Assembly (NCBI GenBank): GCA_023439125.1
Contig: JAEXOU010000022.1
Coordinates: 170,336-234,335 of the forward strand
From: Bacillota bacterium
GTDB lineage: Bacteria > Bacillota > Clostridia > Lachnospirales > Lachnospiraceae
DNA: 64,000 nucleotides
Direction of reading: 5' to 3'
Shown: piece by piece, positions 55,869 through 63,851 of the stretch
Layout of the letters: the number at the start of each line of letters is the position of its first letter
Numbering within the stretch: the stretch's first letter is position 1
Notes under the pieces: generated by a model
What the model saw: only the letters and a program-made list of their open reading frames with translations
Database searches by the model: none
Told to the model about the DNA's origin: nothing
Translations under genes and position numbers: made by a program

Positions 55869-55921
55869 CTAAAATTCAGGAGATTACGAGGTTATTCATC
55901 GTTATCATAAAAAACTTCAAC

Positions 55922-56075
55922 ACGCCTTCTTCCATCCAGACTTTACTGTCGGTCTTGGAATTTCACCAAGTCATACACTTTCGCGTTCGCGGACTTTACC
56001 GCCGGTCGGGAATTAAATTATTACAAGAGAATACATTCTTTCTTGTCGTAACTTATCACCCTGCCCTGAAGACAT
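55922..56075 (-). promoter_or_regulatory. FMN riboswitch (RFN element)
   Basis: Reading the minus strand: TCTTCAGGGCAGGGTG, then CCGACCGGCGGTAAAGTCCGCG, a variable arm with GCGAACGCG-like pairing, GACTTGGTGAAATTCC, ACCGACAGTAAAGTCTGG and ATGGAAGAAGGCG. These are the conserved boxes of the RFN element in order. FMN binding should favour the downstream terminator and so reduce riboflavin uptake by ribU. Confidence 0.97.
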
Positions 56076-56097
56076 TTTTGATTCAGTTGTCAACAGT

Positions 56098-56126
56098 ATA
56101 CTAACTCAACCTTACAATTATGTCAA
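56098..56126 (-). promoter_or_regulatory. Promoter of the FMN riboswitch-ribU transcript
   Basis: Minus-strand TTGACA (56126-56121) and TAGTAT (56103-56098) are spaced by 17 bp, about 25 bp before the aptamer. Confidence 0.7.
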
Positions 56127-56158
56127 TATAAATTACAAAATTTTAGTAAATGTGAGAT

Positions 56159-57067
56159 TTAAATCAATTCGATACACCAACGTATTGGATTAAAGCTACT
56201 AAGCATTTTTAGTAGATAAGGCATGCGCTCAATAGAAACAAAAGTACCGCTCAACATCGTGCAAATTGCAGTGATTGCAGAAGCACTAATACTTGCCTGC
56301 GTATCACTTCTACATATCGTACAAAGTAGGAAGGCAAAAAAACTAGCTACGAATGAGATCATAAGAATAATTTTTATACTAACAATCAGAGATAGCCAAG
56401 TACCATTTATAATGCAAAGGAGTAGAAAACAAGCAACTACCTGTAAGAATGTAATTGCGAAAATATAGCATAAGTTACCAAATTTATAGCCATGCCTTGT
56501 AGTTGGTGCAAAACAATATCTCGTTATAATACCATGATTTTTATCTCTTATGTACATTCCTCCTTGAACTACCGATAAGATTAAGAAAAGTGACATTAGA
56601 AATGCTACCGATTGTTGCATTCTTATACGATTTTGGTCTTGACTTACCGGAACACTTACCTCCTCCTTAAGCATGCCATTCATAATCATATTGTAAAATA
56701 CTTCGTTCTCCTCTTGTGTCTTATTACTAATAATTATTACGTTTTCACCATCGGTACAATCAATCACATAGTGATAAGTTCCCATAAGTAAATCTGTATG
56801 ATAACTTTGTAAGTCGGCTACTTTTACCTCTATCTTCTCCATTTGATTCAGCTTAGTACCAAGCGCTTGAGCATAATTATCCTCATCAAGATACTTTGTA
56901 TTCTCTTTCCTGTCAATCACTCCAACACGATAGTTTTCCTCTTGAATTTGATTGATTACAATCGACAGTAAACTAAGGAAAAATGGCATAACCAGTACGA
57001 TAACCCATTGGACCTTATGGTGCATACTCCGCCGAAAATTATTTTTCATAACTAAACATATCTCCAT
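56159..57067 (-). CDS. ABC-2 exporter permease, short at the C-terminus
   Basis: A 302-residue protein. The first membrane helix (about 22-42) is followed by an extracellular domain of about 130 residues, then helices near 150-170, 195-220, 225-250 and 260-280, as in the ABC-2 (YhgE/ABC2-membrane-3) exporters. It stops at FNPIRWCIELI, where relatives usually continue through a final helix. AAGGAGG lies 9 nt before the ATG at 57067. It overlaps the preceding permease gene by 29 bp. With that permease and the ATPase it forms a PadR-controlled exporter of unknown substrate. Confidence 0.85.
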   Translation of the reverse strand: MEICLVMKNNFRRSMHHKVQWVIVLVMPFFLSLLSIVINQIQEENYRVGVIDRKENTKYLDEDNYAQALGTKLNQMEKIEVKVADLQSYHTDLLMGTYHYVIDCTDGENVIIISNKTQEENEVFYNMIMNGMLKEEVSVPVSQDQNRIRMQQSVAFLMSLFLILSVVQGGMYIRDKNHGIITRYCFAPTTRHGYKFGNLCYIFAITFLQVVACFLLLCIINGTWLSLIVSIKIILMISFVASFFAFLLCTICRSDTQASISASAITAICTMLSGTFVSIERMPYLLKMLSSFNPIRWCIELI

Positions 57068-57806
57068 TACAAAATGCCTCCTTTTTAAATTTATGAATGG
57101 CCATCACAAGTGCTCCAACATTAAGAAATAAGAATAAACAGATGAGCAATCGTAATAAGTAAGGATTGGAATCGTAAATCGCAAGGAATGTTGCACGATT
57201 GATCCAGGTAAGCGGTGATAGATGAATGAATGTATTTAATAAAACATACGATGAGCCAAAAGGATAAAAACAACCTCCCAAAACACCAAAAACTAATACT
57301 GGAATATTTACTAAGTTCTTTAATACAATAAAATTCTTCATTCCAAGTCCTAACCATAATCCAAGCCCATAAATAATACCAGTAAAAGTTATACTCATTA
57401 AGAATAACAATGCACCATAACCATGATAAGATACTCGCAATATAAGTTTGGCAAACAGATAAACAAAACCGTGACATACACTCATTGCCGTTACTCCGGC
57501 ACTCCACTTTGTAATTATAAGCATTCTAGTCGAAATCGGACTAATAAGAAATCGTTCTGCAACTTTTTTACGAGCCTCCTCTTGTCCAAGATAAGCTGCT
57601 GTTGTCAACTCGAAACAAATGCAAAATGGTACAAGGACAATCGTATAGTAGGCAAAGGATGAAGTATCCTGACTGTAACTACCTTTTCTTAACCATCCGA
57701 TGAGTACGATCATAATGATTGGGAAGATCATACTATACCCAAGTGTAAAGAAGTCTTTTAACGTTCTTCTTAAATAAAACAGATATAATTTCAACCAAAT
57801 CCTCAT
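57039..57806 (-). CDS. ABC-2 exporter permease
   Basis: A 255-residue membrane protein of the ABC-2 type with six segments. It starts with a short basic tail and a first helix near 20-38, followed by TTAAYLGQEEARKKVAERFLISPIS, the cytoplasmic coupling region of this family. Its ATG overlaps the stop of the ATPase gene by one base (57806), so the genes are translationally coupled. Confidence 0.88.
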   Translation of the reverse strand: MRIWLKLYLFYLRRTLKDFFTLGYSMIFPIIMIVLIGWLRKGSYSQDTSSFAYYTIVLVPFCICFELTTAAYLGQEEARKKVAERFLISPISTRMLIITKWSAGVTAMSVCHGFVYLFAKLILRVSYHGYGALLFLMSITFTGIIYGLGLWLGLGMKNFIVLKNLVNIPVLVFGVLGGCFYPFGSSYVLLNTFIHLSPLTWINRATFLAIYDSNPYLLRLLICLFLFLNVGALVMAIHKFKKEAFCNGDMFSYEK

Positions 57807-58567
57807 TACGCTTCCTCCTCATCACGTAGTTTTGTTCCTGTTAGATGCAAAAAGATATCTTCAAGAGTCATCAAATTTTTCATCTGATATATTTCTTTTA
57901 GCTGATCCTTTTTCTCATCTTTTCGTATCTTACCATGGTCCATTACGATAATACGGTTACATATTTCTTCAATCTCTTCCATGTAATGAGATACGTAGAT
58001 GATGGTAGTTCCTCGTTGATTTAATTTTTTAATTGACTCCATAATATGATTTCTAGATTGAGGGTCAATTCCTACCGTTGGTTCATCCATAATTAATAAT
58101 TTGGGAGAATGTGCAATCGAACATGCAATATTAAGCCTTCTTTTCATTCCCCCGGAGAATTTTGCTGGCATTTGATCACGTTTTTCCCATAGTCCAACAA
58201 ACTCCAGTGCCTCTTTTGTTCGCTGTTTTAATTCTTGCTTTTTAAATCCATATAAGGAGCAAAAAAACATAACATTCTCATATGCACTCAAATCCTCATA
58301 GATTGCAATCTCTTGAGGAACAACTCCCAATTCCTTCTTATACTCAACATTTTGAGTATCAATCTCCAAACTTTGAAACATTACTTTGCCATCTGTTATG
58401 TCTTCGACTCCGGCTAGCATTTTTATCATCGTGCTCTTTCCTGCACCATTTGGTCCGATTAACCCAATGATATCACCTGTTTCAATTGTATAACTGACAT
58501 CATCGACAACTGTCTTCTCACCATAATTTTTTTTCATACCATTTACTTTCAGTAATTCTGTTTGCAT
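57806..58567 (-). CDS. ABC exporter ATP-binding protein
   Basis: A 253-residue ABC ATPase. Walker A GPNGAGKST, Q-loop VVPQEIAIYEDLSAYEN, signature FSGGMKRRL, Walker B LLIMDEPTVGIDP and H-loop VSHYMEE are intact. AGGAGG lies 7 nt before the ATG at 58567, which is preferred over 58612. It is first in a three-gene exporter operon. The PadR operator lies about 190 bp upstream. Confidence 0.95.
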   Translation of the reverse strand: MQTELLKVNGMKKNYGEKTVVDDVSYTIETGDIIGLIGPNGAGKSTMIKMLAGVEDITDGKVMFQSLEIDTQNVEYKKELGVVPQEIAIYEDLSAYENVMFFCSLYGFKKQELKQRTKEALEFVGLWEKRDQMPAKFSGGMKRRLNIACSIAHSPKLLIMDEPTVGIDPQSRNHIMESIKKLNQRGTTIIYVSHYMEEIEEICNRIIVMDHGKIRKDEKKDQLKEIYQMKNLMTLEDIFLHLTGTKLRDEEEA

Positions 58568-58753
58568 ACTATATCCTCCTAATTCTCTTTTTCTTTGCAC
58601 AATAAGCAACAACTTTTTATAATCTCTTAGCTTTCGTAGTCTCTTTTGTTATTCTTATTTTTTGAATCAGATATGTACTGTTTGGTTATATCCTGTGTTC
58701 TGTAGTATTTTCTTTTGTTTCTGTTAGCCAATATTATATATATTATACTATAT

Positions 58754-58769
58754 TATCCAATGTTGGATA
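58754..58769 (-). promoter_or_regulatory. PadR operator before the ABC exporter operon
   Basis: TATCCAATGTTGGATA (plus strand) is the exact reverse complement of the site inside the padR promoter. On the minus strand its right half TTGGAT stands 17 bp from ATAATA, so it may overlap the -35 box. Of the remaining bases from 58568 to 58881, nothing else is recognised. Confidence 0.75.
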
Positions 58770-58881
58770 TAGGCTTTTATTTTTGGACAGTTTGAAAAGG
58801 CGTTTTTGCATTCCCTCACTGTCCTTATTTACAAGCCTATAATAAATCAAATTAATATAAGCTCACATATTAATTTATTAC

Positions 58882-59604
58882 TTACTCCTGTTTGCCTAAT
58901 TCAGCAATAATTTGATCTAGATTATTGATTGCATTTCTTGGATCCTCTAGAATTAACTCTTTCAACTTCATGGCATAATTGAGTTTCTCCTGACTGATGG
59001 AATCATCTGTACTAGTTTCTTCTAACAAGTCGAAATTAACAGACTGGATGATCTGTACTGTCTGGTGACTATATTGTATATACGTATCAATATGGTCTAA
59101 AAGCTCTTGATGCCACTTAATCTGATCCTCTAGACTGTTGATTGTCATCTGAAAGCTTAGTTTCGTCAGCTCTAAGGAATCGTTCGTTACTTTGATTTCC
59201 TTCCACTTTCTCCAATAATCTTTTTGCTCCTCCAATGATTGAATATGCTTCTTGATAATCTGAATACTATCCTCTTTTGATAAACTACTCAACATTGGAT
59301 CCGTAATAAACTTAAAAGAACCGACTGACGAGATAGGGCGAGCTAATTCTTCTGCCATTTCCTTTTGCAGCTCCTTTTTCCCATGTTCCGTAATCTGATA
59401 TATTTTTCGTATACGTGCTCCTACTCGCTCTTCTTTATATACTTCAATACATCTCTCTTTTTCTAATTTGGTCAATGCATAATAGATTGAGCCTGATTGA
59501 ATTTTGCCCCACTGCTCTGTTCCTTGCATCTGAAGAAATTTTTGAATCTCATAACCATGAGTCCTTTTAATATTTAAATAATATAATATAAATGCCCGAA
59601 CCAT
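58882..59604 (-). CDS. PadR-family transcriptional regulator
   Basis: A 240-residue regulator. The N-terminal winged helix carries LNIKRTHGYEIQKFLQ and GSIYYALTKLEKERCIEVYKEE, the PadR signature (WGKIQSGSIYYAL). The C-terminal half is a long coiled coil for dimerisation, as in the longer PadR class. GGAGG lies 5 nt before the ATG at 59604, preferred over the in-frame GTG at 59610. Its own promoter and the exporter operon share the same 16-bp operator, so it probably represses both until an inducer binds. Confidence 0.93.
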   Translation of the reverse strand: MVRAFILYYLNIKRTHGYEIQKFLQMQGTEQWGKIQSGSIYYALTKLEKERCIEVYKEERVGARIRKIYQITEHGKKELQKEMAEELARPISSVGSFKFITDPMLSSLSKEDSIQIIKKHIQSLEEQKDYWRKWKEIKVTNDSLELTKLSFQMTINSLEDQIKWHQELLDHIDTYIQYSHQTVQIIQSVNFDLLEETSTDDSISQEKLNYAMKLKELILEDPRNAINNLDQIIAELGKQE

Positions 59605-59645
59605 CTGCACCTCCTCATTGGAATATTTTACTTAATTGCAATAAC

Positions 59646-59674
59646 ATTGTATATCCAACATTGGATAATGTCAA
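59646..59674 (-). promoter_or_regulatory. padR promoter with the operator filling the spacer
   Basis: Minus-strand TTGACA (59674-59669) and TACAAT (59651-59646) are separated by 17 bp, and the operator (plus-strand TATCCAACATTGGATA, 59652-59667) occupies 16 of them. Binding there would block RNA polymerase directly. Confidence 0.8.
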
Positions 59675-59757
59675 TATATCATATGTAATTTATTCCAACT
59701 ATGTTAATTCCTAAAATAACACCAGTTATTCGATTCAGTAAATCTGTGAAAACCAAT

Positions 59758-59845
59758 ATAACTTCTACTTGAATACAATATAACTTTTACTTGAATACAA
59801 CATGACTTCTACTTGAATACAACATGACCTCTACTTAAATACAAA
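59758..59845. repeat. Four 22-bp tandem repeats running into the end of azlD
   Basis: Units begin at 59758, 59780, 59802 and 59824 and follow AT(A/G)ACTTCTACTTGAATACAA with few changes. The last unit covers the azlD stop codon and the last four codons. Confidence 0.9.
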
Positions 59846-60166
59846 CTGTACAAAGAACATATATACAATTGTTCCTCCACATATACTGATGAGTACGTTG
59901 TTCTTCCATTTATGTAACAAGATTGTGATTATTGTTGCAATTGCTTCAGGAATTCCACGCGTTCCCGTCGTAAAAGAAAGGCCTTTAAAGCAATACACAA
60001 CTAACAGTCCCATCATAGCAGGTGGTAATACCTTTCCAAGGTATACGATATATTTTGGAACTTCTCTCTTCTCAGGGAATAAAAGAAATGGAGTAAATCT
60101 CGTAATCATCGTTCCAGCTGCTACAGCTAAAATCATGATCACTGTTTGTGTTTGCGTTAGTTGCAT
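59831..60166 (-). CDS. azlD: AzlD-like branched-chain amino acid exporter subunit
   Basis: A 111-residue membrane protein with three to four helices. It starts QLTQTQTVIMILAVAAGTMITRFTPFLLF, with the conserved TRFTPFLLF of AzlD. It forms an exporter with AzlC. GGGAGG lies 8 nt before the ATG at 60166, and its start overlaps the azlC stop by 10 bp; upstream in-frame starts would read through azlC and are rejected. Confidence 0.92.
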   Translation of the reverse strand: MQLTQTQTVIMILAVAAGTMITRFTPFLLFPEKREVPKYIVYLGKVLPPAMMGLLVVYCFKGLSFTTGTRGIPEAIATIITILLHKWKNNVLISICGGTIVYMFFVQFVFK

Positions 60167-60855
60167 AATCTCTTCCTCCCAATGGTAAGTACAAATAAAA
60201 TCAAAATCATGGCTGGTATTACAAAATTTGTTGCACCAACAACTAAGAGTGCTACTGTAGTACATACAACACCAATAATACCGGATATGTGATTCTCTTT
60301 TTTCTTCCATTGTTCTAAGAAAAGCACAATAAACAATGCAGTCAAAGCAAAATCCAAACCTTTTGTATCAAAATTGATTAAGTTACCGACTACCCCACCA
60401 AGAAACGTCCCGAGAACCCAATAAAAATAATCTAAAAAGGATATGAAAAAGTAAAAATGCTTTCGGCTGACTCCTTCTGGTGGTTCCATACTGCATGCAA
60501 TGGAAAACGTTTCATCACATAAAGCAAAGATTAAAAAACCTCGTATCTTGCCCAAACCCTTATATTTTGACAACATAGACAATCCATAAAATAAGTGCCG
60601 TGCATTCACAAGAATACTCATAATAAATGCTTGAACTGGGTGAAAGGTAGCTGTTAATAATGTGATTGCGACAAATTGCATGCTACCACAAAAGGCAATT
60701 GCACTCATTAACACTGCCCATATGACACCATATCCATTCTTCTCCATTAATATTCCATAAGCTATTCCTAGTGCTAAAAAACCAGTCAAAACAGGAATTG
60801 TCTTAGGAAATGCTGCAGCAAAGGCTTTCCGAAACTTAATCTGTTGATTACTCAT
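60157..60855 (-). CDS. azlC: AzlC-like branched-chain amino acid exporter subunit
   Basis: A 232-residue membrane protein with about seven helices. GFLALGIAYGILM and FCGSMQFVAITLL are characteristic of AzlC, and the later CDETFS motif is conserved. With AzlD it exports branched-chain amino acids or analogues. AGGAG precedes two adjacent ATGs; the second, at 60855, has the better spacing. Confidence 0.93.
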   Translation of the reverse strand: MSNQQIKFRKAFAAAFPKTIPVLTGFLALGIAYGILMEKNGYGVIWAVLMSAIAFCGSMQFVAITLLTATFHPVQAFIMSILVNARHLFYGLSMLSKYKGLGKIRGFLIFALCDETFSIACSMEPPEGVSRKHFYFFISFLDYFYWVLGTFLGGVVGNLINFDTKGLDFALTALFIVLFLEQWKKKENHISGIIGVVCTTVALLVVGATNFVIPAMILILFVLTIGRKRLCN

Positions 60856-60880
60856 CATTGTTCTCCTATGTTCTAATATG

Positions 60881-60930
60881 TTCTATCTTCTTCTATCTTC
60901 TTCTATCTTCCTCTATGTTCTTCTATCTTC
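60881..60930. repeat. Decamer repeat in the azlC leader
   Basis: Five successive copies of TTCTATCTTC (plus strand; one with two changes) lie about 25-75 bp before azlC. The transcript would carry GAAGATAGAA repeats. Confidence 0.9.
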
Positions 60931-61071
60931 TTTTATTCTTTCCAAAATATTGATTGAAACTAATTTACCACACTCTCTTTGAATAGTCTACGACCAATAT
61001 AGCGAACAATCAACCAACCAATCGTTCACAACATTAGAATGGCGTTTACTTTCGTTAATTTAAACAACACA

Positions 61072-61113
61072 AAAAAGCTATTGTAGTACCATAACATTCT
61101 ACAATAGCTTTTT
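61072..61113. terminator. Bidirectional terminator after the DUF4867 gene
   Basis: A 15-bp perfect stem AAAAAGCTATTGTAG / CTACAATAGCTTTTT with a 12-nt loop lies 35 bp downstream of the DUF4867 stop (minus strand). The A and T ends suit both directions. Confidence 0.88.
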
Positions 61114-61148
61114 CATATGTATATCTCAGTATTTCTATAATAATCTTT

Positions 61149-61784
61149 TTACTCGTTAGCCAAATCAATATTCTTTCCAGTAATGCCTACATAAGCGCCA
61201 TTTTTTGCTTCATTCGTATCCGGATGAGCAATTAACCACTTATTGCTAGCAAATAAGAGCTTATCTTCTTCATTCTTAACCGTAATTACTGGCTTATCAT
61301 AATTTGTTCCCTTTGGAAGTACAATAACTACTCTAAAAGGATTGCCTGGTTTTGCACTGCATGGGGCATAGTGAAGTGTTGTCGCATAAACTTCTACTGC
61401 AGTTCCCTTTTCAAGATAGAATGCTTGTACTTTATCAGAATCTATCTTACCTTCTACAATATCGGTCATTGTAGCTAATAATAAAATAACATCGTCAGCT
61501 GCAATATTAATTTCGGAATCTCTATGATATTCCAAACAATTTAATTTAGAGTTCGTACCATTGCAATATCCAATCTGAATTGGCAAACCACCGTAACAGT
61601 TGTTTTGTAAATCCTCCATCGCACTTGTTGCTTCTAATGCTGCATCTCCTGGTACATAAATAACTGCATCCTTTGGAGCTTCTGTAGTTTTAACTAAAAC
61701 CTCTAATAATTCCTTGTAATCATATCCATCCACAACTTTTCCATAGGTTGCAAATGATGGATCGGTAACTTTTTGAATTTTCAT
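61149..61784 (-). CDS. DUF4867 family protein
   Basis: A 211-residue soluble protein. The cupin-like pattern LEYHRDSEINIAADDVILLLA and TTLHYAPCSA suggests a small-molecule-binding beta barrel with histidines, as in DUF4867 proteins found in Lachnospiraceae. GGAGG lies 8 nt before the ATG at 61784, preferred over the in-frame ATG at 61799. It has its own terminator. The family is often seen near sugar-use genes, but none is adjacent here. Confidence 0.8.
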   Translation of the reverse strand: MKIQKVTDPSFATYGKVVDGYDYKELLEVLVKTTEAPKDAVIYVPGDAALEATSAMEDLQNNCYGGLPIQIGYCNGTNSKLNCLEYHRDSEINIAADDVILLLATMTDIVEGKIDSDKVQAFYLEKGTAVEVYATTLHYAPCSAKPGNPFRVVIVLPKGTNYDKPVITVKNEEDKLLFASNKWLIAHPDTNEAKNGAYVGITGKNIDLANE

Positions 61785-61986
61785 AACGTATTCCTCCATC
61801 TATTCATTAAGATACCTATAGAATAGCATACTTATGATAATTTTTCCACTACTTTGTTTAGTTACAAAACTATAGATTTAAGCTACGTATGCTGACATAA
61901 TATCCTCCGATCAATCTCATTCTATCTTTTTTAAAATATAACACTTCCTTCCCCCTGGAAGAAGTGACATGAAAACGAAATTTCCC

Positions 61987-62000
61987 ATGACATTTGTCAT
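61987..62000. promoter_or_regulatory. Palindrome in the leader of the protease gene
   Basis: ATGACATTTGTCAT has 6-bp arms around TT. A TATAAT-like hexamer lies near 62035, just after ATAACTGTTAT, another short palindrome. The rest of 61800-62098 shows nothing recognisable. An operator role is only a suggestion. Confidence 0.35.
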
Positions 62001-62098
62001 ATTAAAAATCCTAACGCAGAATAACTGTTATTATGATATAATCAAGAGGACGAGTACAACGAATCACAAATTATGCATTTATGGGGGAGATAAGAATA

Positions 62099-63805
62099 AT
62101 GAAAATGGTATATATGATGATAAGTACGGCTGACAATCAGATGAAATATCTGATCATATTTTCGATTACTTGGCTACTTATAACTTTTATTATCAAGTTT
62201 ATTACCAAGAGGAGAGATAATAAAAAACAGATACGGTTGGTAATAGGAATAATTCCTTTACTTGTAGGAATTATTTATACTGTTTTGAATATACATATTC
62301 CCACCTATGAGAAATTTCTAATGCGAAACTGGGGTATTGTTTTAGCATTAGTTCTCTTGTTTTTGATGATGGTACTTCCTGATGAAAAAAATATAAAAAG
62401 AATAAATGTGTCAAATGTTGTAAACGGACTTTGTGTGCCTGGTATCATTATGATGGTGGGCATTACAATTTACCAGTTGGCTTATGAGGGTAATGTAAGT
62501 GATTATTCACATCTTGGATGGGCAGAATCGTTTGAGTCGATGGTGGATACTATGTCTGAGGAATATGGTGCAGGTGATTGGAAAAAAATCGATTTTGAAG
62601 GATTAAAAGAAACATACATACCAATGGTAAGTGAAGCAGAAACAAATAATGATGAGCAGGCATTTGCAAAGGTGCTTTTAGAATATCAATATGAGTTCTA
62701 TGATTCACATATATGGTTGGAAGGTAAAAGTGACGATTTATTTGCGGCTGAGAAAGAATTAGTCGGAAACGACTATGGAATGAGTATGTATCAACTTGAA
62801 AATGGAGATGTAATCGCAATTTTGTGCGAAGAGGATTCTGATGTTACAAAGGCAGGCATCCACAACGGAACTAAGATTATTATGTGGGATGGTGTTGAGA
62901 TCAATGAGGCAATGGACGATGTAAGATGTATCGATAGTAACTATAAGTTCGAGGTTTATGAAAATGAAGAACTGATGAAACCGATTTTTCTTGCAGGTAA
63001 AGGCAATAAATCTGTTGATGTTACCTATATCAATGATGAAGGAGAATATTGTACTGTAACCTTAGATTCATTAGGAAACTATATGGGGAGAAAAGGAAGA
63101 GCAATTGCTTATCTGTATAGTCAAAACCGAATTGCAAGTAATAATTTTATGGGCAAAATGATTAACGAAGAATTAGGATATTTAAGAATATCTCGCATGC
63201 ATTATGACTATACCACTGATATTATGGCAGAACTAACTGGCAGACATACAGTGATTTACGAGGAAGTGGATAAGCAACTTGAAACACTCAAAAAAGAAGG
63301 TATGAAATATCTTATTATTGATTTACGAAATAATCAGGGGGGGTATTCGTCTATCGCCCGTGCTGTTGCGTCATTATTTACAGAAATTAGACTAAGCGAG
63401 AAATCGGGAGGAATAGTCTCCTATTACACCTTTAATGAAGGTAAGTGGAAAGATCTACCTATAGTAGTGCTTGTAAATGATAATACAATAAGTGCTGCTG
63501 ATACATTGACTTACCTATTGTCACAGTGTCCAAATGTACAAGTAATGGGCATTACATCATCGTCGAATTCACTTCAGTACATTGGTGGAGTATGTTATCT
63601 TTCGGATGATTTGTTTGAAATCTTTTATCCTATTGGTCCCTACGTTGACGAATATGGTGACCTTATTGAATTGACAGCAGACAGACAACCGAGGGTTGGC
63701 TTTGATGTAAGAATTCCTGTAGATTATGATGCCGCTATGACAATATTCAATACTAATGATACGGATTATGAGTTAGAGTATGCTATTAACTATTTTTACA
63801 GATAA
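62099..63805 (+). CDS. Membrane-anchored S41-type protease or protease-like protein
   Basis: A 568-residue protein. Three or four membrane helices occupy the first 140 residues (for example near 20-40, 53-72, 84-98 and 115-135). The following region has a PDZ-like segment (about 240-300), then the S41 tail-specific protease fold: MKYLIIDLRNNQGGYSSIARAVASLF and VVLVNDNTISAADTLTYLL, where the nucleophile serine is expected. The usual lysine of CtpA enzymes is not visible in the following MGITSSSNSLQYIGG. The ATG at 62099 is chosen because GGGGGAG lies 9 nt upstream; an in-frame ATG at 62081 contains that site. The substrate is unknown. Confidence 0.8.
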   Translation: MKMVYMMISTADNQMKYLIIFSITWLLITFIIKFITKRRDNKKQIRLVIGIIPLLVGIIYTVLNIHIPTYEKFLMRNWGIVLALVLLFLMMVLPDEKNIKRINVSNVVNGLCVPGIIMMVGITIYQLAYEGNVSDYSHLGWAESFESMVDTMSEEYGAGDWKKIDFEGLKETYIPMVSEAETNNDEQAFAKVLLEYQYEFYDSHIWLEGKSDDLFAAEKELVGNDYGMSMYQLENGDVIAILCEEDSDVTKAGIHNGTKIIMWDGVEINEAMDDVRCIDSNYKFEVYENEELMKPIFLAGKGNKSVDVTYINDEGEYCTVTLDSLGNYMGRKGRAIAYLYSQNRIASNNFMGKMINEELGYLRISRMHYDYTTDIMAELTGRHTVIYEEVDKQLETLKKEGMKYLIIDLRNNQGGYSSIARAVASLFTEIRLSEKSGGIVSYYTFNEGKWKDLPIVVLVNDNTISAADTLTYLLSQCPNVQVMGITSSSNSLQYIGGVCYLSDDLFEIFYPIGPYVDEYGDLIELTADRQPRVGFDVRIPVDYDAAMTIFNTNDTDYELEYAINYFYR

Positions 63806-63851
63806 AAGCTGATTTTATATTGATTAGGGATCAATGGTCGCTTAATCTAAC

